Shown here piece after piece: positions 12,801 to 22,406 of a stretch of 64,000 nucleotides of DNA. The translations under genes were made by a program, and so were the position numbers. The notes below the pieces were generated by a model. It was not told the origin of the DNA. It was given only the letters and a program-made list of their open reading frames with translations, and searched no databases. Position 1 is the stretch's first letter, and each line of letters opens with the position of its first letter. This DNA is from Macrostomum hystrix (Eukaryota > Platyhelminthes > Macrostomidae): positions 8,854,501 through 8,918,500 of the forward strand of contig CATNEN010000025.1 of assembly GCA_950097015.1 (NCBI GenBank), in the 5' to 3' direction.

Positions 12801-13540
12801 CTGAACGCGGGCCAGTCGGTATTTCTGACATTACGCCTCCAAATAGGCTTTTGCTTCTTATCGGGGGTGCCGATGTTGAAACGGATGAAACGGTGGTCCG
12901 AGAGCGAGCTTTCGGTCTCCCACACCTCCCACCCCAGCACCCTTGGGAGGATGCCGGGTGAGGCCAGGGTGACGTCAAGCACCTCAGCCCACCGCCCATT
13001 GTCGAAAGTGGGCGTGTTGCCCACATTGCAGAAGTTTAGAGGCGTGCCGCTGACGAAGGCCAGGAGCTCTTCGCCGCGGTCATTGATTTTTGAGCTACCC
13101 CAGTGGGTGTGATGCGAGTTTACATCTCCCGCGAGGAGCAGCTCGAAGTTTCGTGCCCTGGCGAATTCACAGAGGGCGACGAGGGTATCGCTAACCACGG
13201 GGGCGTCGCCTGCCAGGTAGGCGGATGCCACGAGGGTCAACTTGTTAGGCACAATGTGTGCAGATTGGATGACGCAGATGTCCCCGTTAGAGAGATCGGG
13301 TCTCATCCACGCATTTAAGGCTTTTGCGGCATAGATCAGTGATCTAGGGCGGACAGAGTCTGCCATGCAGAAGCAGTCATAGCCAGCAGGAATGTTGCTT
13401 GGCTTGTTCTTTGATAGCCAGGGCTCCTGCACAAGTACAAGGCCCGGCATCATGCGCTCTGTCGTGCGCATCAGATTGACTGATGCTGCCACGCAGTGCT
13501 GGGTGTTAACTTGCAGACATGATATTCCGGGGATCATCAT
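9836..13540 (-). CDS. LINE ORF2: endonuclease, reverse transcriptase and RNase H
   Basis: An intact 1234-residue polyprotein performs target nicking and reverse transcription of the element RNA in the nucleus. Domains in order: an APE-type endonuclease at about 1-235 ([34 protein letters not shown]); an RT at about 440-760 ([13 protein letters not shown] as motif [14 protein letters not shown] as motif B, GYADDVTA as the catalytic motif C); an RNase H at about 945-1080 ([35 protein letters not shown]); and a C-terminal Cys/His cluster ([18 protein letters not shown]). The presence of RNase H points to the I-group superclade (I, LOA and relatives) rather than RTE or CR1, but I do not assign a clade. 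The start is the ATG directly after ORF1. All catalytic motifs appear present. Confidence 0.92.
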   Translation of the reverse strand: MMIPGISCLQVNTQHCVAASVNLMRTTERMMPGLVLVQEPWLSKNKPSNIPAGYDCFCMADSVRPRSLIYAAKALNAWMRPDLSNGDICVIQSAHIVPNKLTLVASAYLAGDAPVVSDTLVALCEFARARNFELLLAGDVNSHHTHWGSSKINDRGEELLAFVSGTPLNFCNVGNTPTFDNGRWAEVLDVTLASPGILPRVLGWEVWETESSLSDHRFIRFNIGTPDKKQKPIWRRNVRNTDWPAFSQKLHEGLRDSDPSMAMETTQDLDGVAALLGGAITEAYEMACPLKAYKGKKSAPWWNPELGVLRRRAKALQRKLKTSHDPDDKEAYTRAIHEFKGRVRRAKADKWRQYCEGLEGSRPTARVVKALTNDRFSKLSSIKKPDGSITERPEETLELMLGHFFPSVPAHFGPDDHSRGGQGLAQSLVTNDRIVRAAKSFNPFKAPGPDGIYPAFLHEAVKNGRFLHLLCRLLRACIVLGYVPARWHEARVVFIPKPAKGDYRSVKSYRPISLTSTCLKLMERLVLWRLLTVELGRAPLSPNQHAFRAGRSTESALHCIVETLEKAVLGSGFALAVFLDIEGAFDNVIFEAFEKALVSRATHPHLVRWVMYMIRNRHVVAHLEGRVLSAPVLKGGPQGGVLTPLLWNLVMDELLKSTRPDPVLKVGYADDVTAICAGPSAETTRDLIQGFINRAVRWADQCGLRLSESKTVAVMFTSRLRWTIEPLTLYGKNIAMEKQVRCLGILLDHRLNWTPHITTKAKRALAILAQVRRAVGTTWGLTPKNLWWIYTAIIRPSVAYAGLIWASAMSIQKNLEALYRVQGRACRMTLGAPPSTPFEGMNAFLNATPIDIFVKGEAAKSTRRLLDAGVSFQNSRAFSKRSLLPHSDLCLKTLGECGGLTILSDGAPATLLRSHRYKVSIFPRNEVKDCWDDPAVHCYTDGSLMNGKSGFGVCVASGGEVLWTHSQHCGKSSSVFQNEMLAISFCAAELRQRQLAGRRIFFHSDSQAALKALSRCTSRSRTTLDCNTQLNGLAQSNKVELMWIPGHAGLTGNEMADELAKAGAASSLMGPGPESPIPASVVNSSINHWMETQHRRRWSSTLNCRQSRAAVPTPSSNLRKALLRLNRRDLRAVTMALSGHGCFTRHRYLQGHVPEETCPFCCSGRENAEHFICHCPAFTRARLKHLGPAPTLAEACSPENIPQLAHFLRDTGRADFFPAYGEEDRAAEPTDGPP

Positions 13541-13552
13541 GCAGGCAGAGGT

Positions 13553-15112
13553 CTACTTGGAGGGGGACCCAGCCAGAAGGCGGTCCTCCTCCTCCGGGTC
13601 GATGTCGGTAGCCATGGGCTCCTCCGTGCCCAGGCCCCGAGCCGGAGACGGGAACTCGACGGCGTCAGCCGCCCAGTCCCCGCCCCCGGCCCCGAGCCCA
13701 GGCCCAGAGTCGCCCTCAACTGGAGCCGACACCGCTCCCTGGGCCGTGGGAGGGGCGCTCGAAGGGCCCTGCTCGATGGAGCTGGGCACCTCTGAGGCCT
13801 CCCCCGTAGCCCTTGGTTGCGGCGCCTGCCCCGGTGGGCCACCGCGCATCTCAGCGCGCAGCTGGGCCATCTTGGCGGTTCGCACCACCTCGGAGGCCCG
13901 CTGGAGAAGGCCCCGGCGCTTTGTGACACGCGCGGGGCGACGCTCAGAGCTGCCAGCGATGGCACGCTCTGGCCTTTTTTGGCGGGACGACTGGGCCCTG
14001 CCCCCAGTCCCAGCCTTGGGGTCCGAGGACCCTTCATTGGCCGGTACGGTGGTGGGCCCGGTCTGACCTCGGGTTTTATCCGCCTCGAAGGCGAAGATTT
14101 TGGTCTTCCACAGACCAATGCAAATGTTGGCGCCATCTGGGTAGCGGCGTGTCCATTGCTCGGACAGGCCCAGAATGGCGGTGAAACCGGTGCCGTCGGG
14201 GCGCAGGATCGTGCGGTGCACGATCAGGCCCGCTGTCGGCAGCTCCCGGTTCATCGCGATGAGGCCCCTGCGGAGGTCCTCAGCGCTGGTGACGACACTT
14301 TTCGCCGGGACGAAGATACGGTGTCGCTTGGTCTTTGGTGGCTCGTTCTCCCGTAGGAACTCGAGGCCAGCCGCCCAGCTCTGCGTGGGCAGCAACTCGA
14401 GGAGCCGCCGCCCCGATTCCGCATCGCCGGGCCAGACGACGAAGCACGATTCCCTGGTAGCGCTTGCGCCGACCGCCAGGGGCTCGCCCTTCAGTTGAAG
14501 TTGCCACAACATAGCATCTATGTTGCGGCAAATGTCGCTGAGCTGTTCGCTGCTCAGCCTTTTCCCGTCTCTGCCGGTGATGATGACGGCAGGTTGCCTA
14601 CGTGCGATGGCGGCGTAGGTAGCTTGTGGTCCCGGGCCCTGTCCGGTGGCGTCCCCACCCTCGGGATCTGCGTCGGCGGTGGGCACAGGGCCCTCCGCCT
14701 CCGCTTCTCCTTCGGGCCGGGCAGCCGTCCGGATGGGCGCCGGGCCCTCCTTGGCCCGCGACCCTGGCCTCGGGGCGTCGTGGGCTCCGCCCCGTGCAGG
14801 AGCCTGGGCAGGAGGCACAAGGCCCCCCGCCCCAGCCCCCGCCCTAGGCAGAGCCCCTTCGGCCCCTCTGGCCTGGGCCTGGTCCTTGGTCAATGGAGCC
14901 GACGTGCCGTGGGCCAGCATGCGCCTACGGCGTTTTGCCGCTCCAGAGGTGGTGGAGCGCTTAGCGCCCCGGTCATCGCGCGAGTTGGGCAGCGCGGCAT
15001 TTGTGGCGGTCGCGGGGCCAGCTAGCCCGGGCGCCGCAGCGTGTATGGCCTCAGGCACCATGGTGTCCTCGGCCGGAGCAGTTGAAGGGCTAGAAGCCAT
15101 TGAAAGCTGCAA
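13553..15112 (-). CDS. LINE ORF1 protein
   Basis: A 519-residue protein is encoded directly upstream of ORF2 on the same RNA. ORF1 proteins of this type bind the element RNA and assist retrotransposition. The N-terminal third (about 1-165) is low-complexity, rich in Ala, Gly and Pro, with a basic KRRRR patch. The central part (about 180-345) is a folded-looking domain with LSSEQLSDICRNIDAML, HRIFVPAKSV and DLRRGLIAMNRELPTAGLI; it resembles the DUF4780-type domain of some insect LINE ORF1 proteins, a recollection that needs a profile search. The C-terminal third is again basic and disordered. No CCHC zinc knuckle is visible, unlike many Jockey and R1 ORF1 proteins. Confidence 0.8.
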   Translation of the reverse strand: MQLSMASSPSTAPAEDTMVPEAIHAAAPGLAGPATATNAALPNSRDDRGAKRSTTSGAAKRRRRMLAHGTSAPLTKDQAQARGAEGALPRAGAGAGGLVPPAQAPARGGAHDAPRPGSRAKEGPAPIRTAARPEGEAEAEGPVPTADADPEGGDATGQGPGPQATYAAIARRQPAVIITGRDGKRLSSEQLSDICRNIDAMLWQLQLKGEPLAVGASATRESCFVVWPGDAESGRRLLELLPTQSWAAGLEFLRENEPPKTKRHRIFVPAKSVVTSAEDLRRGLIAMNRELPTAGLIVHRTILRPDGTGFTAILGLSEQWTRRYPDGANICIGLWKTKIFAFEADKTRGQTGPTTVPANEGSSDPKAGTGGRAQSSRQKRPERAIAGSSERRPARVTKRRGLLQRASEVVRTAKMAQLRAEMRGGPPGQAPQPRATGEASEVPSSIEQGPSSAPPTAQGAVSAPVEGDSGPGLGAGGGDWAADAVEFPSPARGLGTEEPMATDIDPEEEDRLLAGSPSK

Positions 15113-15339
15113 TGAAGAGAGGGGCTTCCTGTAGACACAGGCAGGAATAACCCGCTCAGCCGCGATCCCAAAACTGAGCGGGGGCAGCCAAAAAAGACAA
15201 GTTACAACCCGGGGTGGGATGCCAGGACCACCGGGAGGAACCGTAAGAGACCAGACTACTCCCTGGCCAAGCGTCCATCAGCACGGTCAACACTGGGACA
15301 TTGGAGGGTGCCATTGAGCCGGCGCCGAGGCCTGCGGGC

Positions 15340-15500
15340 TGGCCGCAAACCCTGTTAAGGTCAAAGGGTGACACCTGTCCCTCAGGGCCGTAGCCAGAGG
15401 TACCTGATCACGCACAGGTGCACGAAAATTGCGGACAAGCCACATACCCTGTTAAGGTCAAAGGGTGACACCTTTCCCTCCAGCCGGGGCTAGAGGTACC
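15340..15500 (-). repeat. 97-bp direct repeat in the LINE 5' UTR
   Basis: The segment ccctgttaaggtcaaagggt occurs at about 15350 and again at about 15447, each followed by a related cctc...agaggtacc stretch. Tandem monomers in a LINE 5' UTR can act as internal promoter units; that function is inference. Confidence 0.6.
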
Positions 15501-15767
15501 CAGTTTGGCCGGAGGCCCTGGATGGGTCATCCAGCGCTGTTGCCCATTCTGTCCGGCTGCCCTAGGGTCAGCCTTGAACACTCGCGGGACGTGTACCCAT
15601 GGGTCAGCTGACGGGACAGCGTTGGAGGGATTCCTGCCCACCCACCCACCTGTCTAATTAACCTGGCTGCCCACATAACTGTCTAATTAACCTGGCTGCC
15701 CACATAACTGTCTAATTAACCTGATTTATCTATCTAATCAACTTAGCTACCCACCCACTTACCTATC

Positions 15768-15870
15768 TACTTGCATACCTACCTGCCTGCTTACCTACCT
15801 ACCTACCTACCTACCTACCTGCCTACCTACCTACCTACCTACCTACCTACCTACCTACCCACCTACCCAT
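15768..15870. repeat. (CCTA)n microsatellite (copy A)
   Basis: A tetranucleotide tract of cctacctacc type lies directly before the splice acceptor of the MOV10-like exon and could serve as its polypyrimidine tract. The homologous tract in copy B (41884-41960) is shorter. Open frames through it are repeat artefacts. Confidence 0.95.
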
Positions 15871-15873
15871 CAG

Positions 15874-16232
15874 GTGATTCTGGCCGGCGACCCGATGCAG
15901 CTCGGCCCAGTGGTCCAATCAACCTGGGCACTGAAGTTCGGCCTAGGCGAGTCCCTGCTCCACCGCCTCATAGAGACCTCGCCGGCCTACGCCCGACGTC
16001 CCGGTCGCTATCCGGACGACGGCTACGATCCCCTGCTGGTGACGAAACTGCTGGAGAACTACCGCAGCCATCCCGCACTGCTCACAGTCTACTCCGACCT
16101 GTTCTACCATTCCGAATTGATTCCGCGAGTGGATCCCGCGGCCGGCAATCGGTTCCTGACCTGGCCCAGCCTGCCGAATCCCCAAGTGCCGCTGCTATTT
16201 CACGGCGTCATCGGCGAGGACCGGCTCGAAGG
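15874..16232 (+). pseudogene. MOV10/Armitage-like RNA helicase exon fragment (copy A)
   Basis: After the acceptor cccatcag, the exon reads VILAGDPMQLGPVVQS (SF1 helicase motif III region, AGDPxQLGP) and later LLENYRSHPALLTVYSDLFY (motif IV region), as in the MOV10, MOV10L1 and Armitage family of RNA helicases. No upstream helicase exons (motifs I and II) are present in the window. The homologous reading continues in copy B to GVVTPYRKQAEKIRSLL, but here it breaks off after GEDR...EG at 16232, where sequence homologous to 43946 begins. About 1.6 kb is therefore deleted relative to copy B. This is a gene fragment, not a working helicase. Confidence 0.75.
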
Positions 16233-16411
16233 AGCAGGCCCAGTCAAATAGGGAATTCGTTTTAACAACAAACCTATACCCTTACCTAAACCATAATTAA
16301 CACTAAACCGAAACCGAAACCGAAACCTAACCCTAATAATGTTGTGACTGATTGTGTGAGTACACTTGCCCTGCGAGCAAACCTAGCGTGAGTGACCTTA
16401 TACACAAAAAT
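16233..16411. repeat. Dispersed repeat block R-A with telomere-like motifs (copy A, first site)
   Basis: The block begins gcaggcccagtcaaataggg, carries cctaaacc/cctaaccc/ccgaaacc-like hexamers near 16280-16340, and ends with gtgagtgaccttatacacaa. Related blocks are at 28780-29003, 43848-44126 and 54553-54745. It follows the truncated helicase exon here. Confidence 0.75.
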
Positions 16412-16893
16412 CGGGATTTCTAAAGCGATAGAAACGCTGTGGCTAAGAGTGTCGGCTTGACTGTGGACAATGTCGAAGGCACTTTCTGAAGTCTGTTTGG
16501 TGGGCGCTTTTACTCATAATTTTTTATTGGCTAACAATTAATTAACAATTAATTAACAATTAATTAACAATTAATAAATTAAGCGTTGCTTAATTTAGTT
16601 TTGCTTATAAAAACAAAAATGTTTTTACGATCGCTTATTGCCGGTCTGCGAAGGAAGGAAAACCGAAATTGTCATTTTTTTGTTTTCATTTGAAATCTAA
16701 AATAATCGGTAATACATGCTGAAGAAGCAGAAGTGCCCCATTGTCAGTCGACCTTTCGAACCCCCGCGCGTGCGCGTATCTAGCTTGTAATTGCGATCCC
16801 CGCGACCCAATTCCTGTATTCCCATGTTTTACTTCTCTGTTTAGTAGTAATTGGTGATGGAGCTAATGATATATTGATAAAGGTTCCCCAATT
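16412..16893. repeat. Dispersed repeat block R-B (copy A, first site)
   Basis: About 0.45 kb matching the 3' flank of the mucin-like gene (26688-27119), including aagcgatagaaacgctgtgg and ttcgaacccccgcgcgtgcg. An (ttaattaacaa)n expansion at 16530-16575 is private to this site and its counterpart in copy B (44127-44640). It joins directly to BEL/Pao protease sequence on the right. Confidence 0.8.
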
Positions 16894-17690
16894 AAGTTCA
16901 TCACTTAAAAGACAGTCTACGTCTACGCTCAACGACTCAAATCCAGCGTCAGCTACTGGCTCCTCGGTCACGGCGTGTGCCACTCGAGATGAATGGAAAG
17001 TGTCCGATTCATCGACGAGCTTGTCCCACAGCTTTACAGCGACAATGTTTGTTAGTAGTAACCCATCTGTTGCCCTTCCTGTCGCCAAGGCTATTTCGCT
17101 CAGTACTGACGGTCAACGAGAACTTCTAGTCCGAGTCTTGTTGGACACGGCTAGCAATAGGTCATACATCAGGAAGGATGTGTGTGAACTCTGAAACATC
17201 GAGTCCGCCACAACTGAATCATTGACGGTGTCGACCTTTACAGGTATCAATACCACAATTGCATCAGGTAGCGTCTCAGTCTCAATTCGAAAAATCGATT
17301 CACACTAAGTTCTGAAATTGCGTGCTAATTTTGTCAAAGAGATCTGCGAGCCTCAGCGCTCAGTCTTAGTGAACAAATTCCCTCACCTGAACGGCTTGGA
17401 CTTAGCGGATCCGTACGACCCTCGTGATGCAAGCACCGATCTCAATCTAGCTAATTGGCGCTGATAACTACTACGATATTGTCGGTGGTAATGTCGTTCG
17501 TGGGTGTGAGGGACCGGCGGCTGTGTCGTCCAATCTGGGATTCGTTCTCTGTGGACCAGTGAAACTTAAAGAGAAAATGTCTAGTCGCTCTAGTAGATTA
17601 AAAATTCATTCGCTTATCCACTCTCTTATCCGAGTTCAACTGGTATTCGTATTAATTCATTTCGCCTTTGGTGTTGGTATATTTTTCACA
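16894..17690 (+). pseudogene. BEL/Pao LTR-retrotransposon protease region, degenerate (copy A)
   Basis: Translation across frames gives LLVRVLLDTASNRSYIRKDV (an aspartic-protease-like LLDTAS motif), then HLNGLDLADPYDP, then a YYDIVGG/NVVRGCEG and SNLGFVLCGPV series typical of the region after the protease in BEL/Pao Pol proteins. Stops (for example the TGA at 17192 and a TAA at 17306) and frame changes make it non-functional. RT and integrase are missing; a minisatellite follows instead. The gag part survives only in copy B and a possible LTR only in copy A. Confidence 0.6.
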
Positions 17691-17699
17691 TAATCTCCA

Positions 17700-18634
17700 T
17701 TACTACAAGTAATCTCTGCATTAATTGCATTCTCGGCATTAATCTCTGCATTAATTGCATTCTCTGCATTAATCTCTGCATTAATTGCATTCTCTGCATT
17801 AATCTCTGCATTAATTGCATTCTCTGCATTAATCTCTGCATTAATTGCATTCTCTGCATTAATCTCTGCATTAATCTCTGCATTAATTGCATTCTCTGCA
17901 TTAATCTCTGCATCAATTGCATTCTCTGCATTAATCTCTGCATTAATCTCTGCATTAATTGCATTCTCTGCATTAATCTCTGCATCAATTGCATTCTCTG
18001 CATTAATCTCTGCATTAATTGCATTCTCTGCATTAATCTCTGCATTAATTGCATTCTCTGCATTAATCTCTGCATTAATTGCATTCTCTGCATTAATCTC
18101 TGCATTAATTGCATTCTCTGCATTAATCTCTGCATCAATTGCATTCTCTGCATTAATCTCTGCATTAATTGCATTCTCTGCATTAATCTCTGCATTAATT
18201 GCATTCTCTGCATTAATCTCTGCATTAATCTCTGCATTAATTGCATTCTCTGCATTAATCTCTGCATTAATCTCTGCATTAATTGCACTCTTTGCATTAA
18301 TCTCTGCATTAATTGCATTCTCTGCATTAATCTCTGCATTAATTGCATTCTCTGCATTAATCTCTGCATTAATCTCTGCATTAATTGCATTCTCTGCATT
18401 AATCTCTGCATTAATCTCTGCATTAATTGCATTCTCTGCATTAATCTCTGCATTAATTGCATTCTCTGCATTAATCTCTGCATTAATCTCTGCATTAATT
18501 GCATTCTCTGCATTAATCTCTGCATTAATCTCTGCATTAATCTCTGCATTAATTGCATTCTCTGCATTAATCTCTGCATTAATCTCTGCATTAATCTCTG
18601 CATTAATTGCATTCTCTGCATTAATCTCTGCATT
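17700..18634. repeat. 12/18-bp compound minisatellite (copy A)
   Basis: About 935 bp of alternating attaatctctgc (12 bp) and attaattgcattctctgc (18 bp) units in irregular order. Copy B retains only about 150 bp (45466-45614). The minus-strand frames (NAEINAEN and MQRLMQRMQL repeats, over 300 codons) are artefacts of unit lengths divisible by three. Confidence 0.95.
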
Positions 18635-18819
18635 AAGAATAAAAACTACAATTAATCTCTTCAAACTGTCATCCCTGTTTTTGAGCTACATCTCTTTTTT
18701 ATAAATGCTTCTGAAGTTAAATTGCGTTTAGCGACTCGTAATTATCCCAATTAACTTTCCCAACCCCTGTCATGCCTTCTAAATGATTTAATAAAAAATG
18801 GCTTTCATTTTTGGGGGAG

Positions 18820-20069
18820 TGTCGTGAAATCACGAGTTATTATTAACCAATCCTGTTCACTGTACACCCTTGTGGTAATCTCCTTTTCTAACCCCGGTTA
18901 TTTGCCAGCTCAGCTCCACTCTTTGATCTCTATTATTGATTTTCCCCCGTGTCCCTTTACACTCTGACCCCTCCAGTCTAGCGTCTGCACCCATCATGTC
19001 TCTCCCTCTGCGCTCGTTATCGTGTGTACACCCTAGGGTTTTCATACCCTCATTTGTCTCTCCTCGCTGTAGACCCCATCTGTCGCTTGTCCTTAAATTA
19101 AATCGGTCACGGAACTCAGATCCAAGATTTATTGTGGAAACGTTAAACGTTCTTCACTGGAATTCTTCTTCAGGAATTCTTCGCTGGAAGAGTCCGTGGT
19201 AGTTAAAAGCGGAATTTTTTTCCTAATGTAGTGTCAGCTTGTTTGCCCTTCTATCTCCCCGTGTTATTATTCAGTACTTACTTTTAGACACGTGTTTTTT
19301 TGCTAAAAGTCACCCACGCCAAGCCGGGCCGGACCAGCCGGGGGAACGGACGCCCACCACCCCGCGAGCGCTACCCCTGGGCTACAGTCCCGGCCAATCA
19401 GCGAGCGACCCGGCCTCACTACCTGTCTACCCTCGGCAAGAAGCTACCCCGGGGCTCAGAACGGCGGTCGCAAGTCTACTGTGATTTGTCGCCTTGGCTC
19501 AAGCTACAGCCAGGCATCCACCTCGCCGATCGACCTAATTTGGGGTTAAAATGACTCTATAAAAGGAAGCGTGTTTTTGCAGTGACTTTTATCGTTCTCC
19601 GCAATTCGCCTCACACTGTGAGAAGCACGTGCAAACCAGTCCACTTTGTTTTGTCTCTCCCCGCCCGACCACGCTCCGCTTGTTCAGTTAGGTAGCTTTC
19701 GGCGCTACGCGTCTTGAGAGTGCGCCGCTGACAAGGGTGGTCTAGATAGGCGCTTGTTGTCGAAGTCAGTACGTGCTCTCTTCGGAGACTCCGCCGTCAG
19801 GCAGAAGGAGTGCCAACCGATAGGATTTGTCGGGGCAGCGCTGAAAGCAGAGACAACCGGAGCCTCTCGGGAAGAGTAGGGCGCGGATTAGGCCAGTTTA
19901 AGTAAAATTGTTATATCCAAATTGTTAGACCAAACTTGCTTTTCACTGTGAGCGCGCTATAATTTATTTCCGTGTGAACATCCTTATTCTGTCAATGGAA
20001 CTTTTAAATCAAGTAAACGAGATTTAAATCAATTCCTGCTCTTATCTGGAATCTTAGCGAGTCACAACA
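18820..20069 (+). repeat. Putative LTR of the BEL/Pao element (copy A only)
   Basis: A purine tract, tttttgggggag, ends just before 18820, where a TG-starting segment with the palindrome tcgtgaaatcacga begins. The block has a TATA box (tataaaagg, 19558-19566) and can be ended at ...gagtcacaaca (20069), giving a 1.25 kb TG...CA unit. The position after BEL protease remains fits a 3' LTR. No second LTR is in the window, so neither the end nor the assignment can be confirmed. Nothing coding is recognised in 18635-20395, which is absent from copy B. Confidence 0.35.
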
Positions 20070-22400
20070 GATTAAATCACTCACAATCAATTTATTCGAG
20101 TCTTCGCGTTCATACTGTGTTATTCTTTTTCATTGGGAGTTTCGCCGGGCCGGAGGAACACGCGGGTCCCATCGCTTATCTATTCCGCTTCGCTCGCTAC
20201 CGCAGTCTCTAACGCTATATAATTCCAGATTCCCTGCTGCTATTGAAACCATTGGTAGGACACCGACCCCGGTGAATAGTCGCTAGCTTTAAATTCCTCA
20301 CGCTCCAGCTAGGACATTCATTTTATTACACTAACGAATTTTAAATGAATAGAGATGATAAACTTAGGGATTTGACTAAATCAATGAAGTATGTAACAAG
20401 AAGAAAAATCTAAAGCCTGCGGACTGGTCGCTGACTAGCTATTGTAATTTGTAACAGAGTATGATGAGCTGACATTAATAATTGTATTCAGAAATGGACT
20501 ACAAGTCAAAAAACTAAAAAATACCCAGCGGGAAAGCCTACCTCGAATCTAGCTGAATGTAACTCTAGTTTTTAGGATAGGCTTGAATTTTCTTTTTAGT
20601 GCACCAAAGATGCTTTTTGCATCAAAATCATGCACCAAAAAATCGTTCAGTTTCAGAAAAATCGGCCAAACAAAAGTTTAACTTAAAATAGCAAGAATAA
20701 GTCTAGTTATATTCTAGCTATATAGTGTCTGTCGTTTTTCGAGAAAACTATTTTTTGTTTTAAAATATTTTCATAGCACAGAATAACAAAACTTTACAAT
20801 AATATTTTTGTTCTTACGCGAAACAAAGTCTGGGTTGTAAAATAGCAATCTCTTAATTAAGTATGATAATAAAAAAGAAAAAAGTGAATCGTCTTAACAT
20901 TGGTACAGTCCATTTTTTAACTTTTCTTGTGTTCTCGCGCGCCGACTAACTAGCAAGCCTACATTTTATACTATAGATTTGACTGGTTCCTACGTCTCGC
21001 TTTTTTTGGTGGAAATTACCAAGGTACGGAAATGTTAAAACCTCTATCAGAACGTTTACAACTCTTATGTGTTTCTTTCTCATTTTGAACTTTTTATTAT
21101 TACTTATTTCGATACAGCAATTATGTACAATATAATGTTGTAGGTATTGCTAATGTAGCTATTTAGCTGGTCAATCAAAGCACTTTGCTGAGTTTTTTTA
21201 ATCAAAATATACATTTCAACTTGCTAAGGTTTGCTAATGTAATAGACAAATCAACGAAAATATACAAATCAGTTCCTTTAAAAGTATTTCGAGTTAGTGG
21301 CGTGACATTTTTTTAAAGAAATGTTTATTTAAATTGAACTATTTTAAGAAAATATATTATAAATTGTATTAGGTATTTAAGGGATACGTTGCTGTCTTAA
21401 AAAACTATCCTAATTGCATGCAATGCAGAAGATGTTGAACTATTTAGATCCCCATTTTACCTTACAATATGTGATTGTTGTTTCTTACATCTTGTGATAT
21501 GATTTTGTTTGTATGCTAAAAAGTTTTTTTTAACTCTTTTTAGTTTTCTACTTGGCAATTTTAAACAGCCCGTGCTGTTTTACACCTTCTTGTAAAATCT
21601 TGATATCTTATGAAACTTTGCTGAAATTCAAAAGCTGAAGGACCAAGCTATTGAAAATGTAATTCTTATCAATCATTGTTTTTTATTCACCGACTTGACT
21701 TACCTGGGTGGGACATCGGTTTTGGACCATATTAGAAGTGGAGGTGTCTATTTTATGCACCTGTTGTTTCTGCGGTTGAGTCCTATGAAAGGCAATATTT
21801 ACTCGATTCTTAAATACCTTGTATGATTGTGGCTGTTTTAGTCTTTTGCAGCTGCTTTAAGAATACTTTATTATTGCTTTTGTATGACAGTTCTTCGTGA
21901 GTCACGTTAATCATCTATCTATTTTTCTAACATGGCTATTGTACTTGATTTTTTATTAACCTCATTTAACCTCATGGCGTCTTGTATCCAGCTATGTGTA
22001 ATTTTTCAAGTAATTTTTGTGTATTCTAGTCATATTTATCTAAGTCACTTTCTGTTTTTTTTATGCGGTACTTAATTAAAAACAGAAGTCACTAGCATTC
22101 TGGATTGAATTTTATCTATTCAAAAAGCATCTGAAAAATGTCCTTTTGCACAAACATCTTTGCAGTCATTTGTATTGATGTTCATTTTTTATCTGCTTAT
22201 TTGTGAAAGTATAGTATATACATTTGTTATTATGAGTACCAATACTGTTGCGTTTTATTGAGTGGATTTGCTTGTTGTTATTTAAAAAAATCGAAGTAGG
22301 CTTACTAGGAGAGCAATACAAGATGTACTTTTATGGGGCATAAACTTTTGCATCCTAACATCATAAATCTAATTTTTGAACTCCGTTTCAGAACTGAAAG
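20070..22400. other. Non-coding stretch upstream of the mucin-like gene (copy A)
   Basis: AT-rich sequence with no recognised gene. 20396-21371 is shared with copy B (45616-46565). 21372-22290 is private to copy A and 22291 onward is shared again. The last bases hold an acceptor, cgtttcag, just before the first ATG. Confidence 0.6.
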
Positions 22401-22406
22401 CTTAAC

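Larger units (their letters stand above)
9704..15632 (-). mobile_element. Full-length non-LTR retrotransposon (I/LOA/R1-like group with RNase H)
   Basis: A 5.9 kb element lies on the minus strand with two intact reading frames: ORF1 15112-13553 and ORF2 13540-9836, separated by 12 bases. Its 5' UTR covers about 15113-15632. The 3' end (plus-strand left side) carries a short acttg/actta-rich tail instead of poly(A). A 4-bp duplication cctg flanks it. Copy B has the unoccupied site in the 29-bp array, so the element entered after the duplication or was absent from the B haplotype. The absence of any disabling lesion suggests recent activity. Confidence 0.85.

Noticed and set aside
9836-13540. 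Plus-strand frames opposite the LINE ORFs
   Set aside because: Shadows of the intact minus-strand ORF1 and ORF2.
17657-18664. Minus-strand frames of over 300 codons with NAEINAEN or MQRLMQRMQL repeats
   Set aside because: Repeat artefacts of the 12/18-bp array; the array is 935 bp in one copy and 150 bp in the other.
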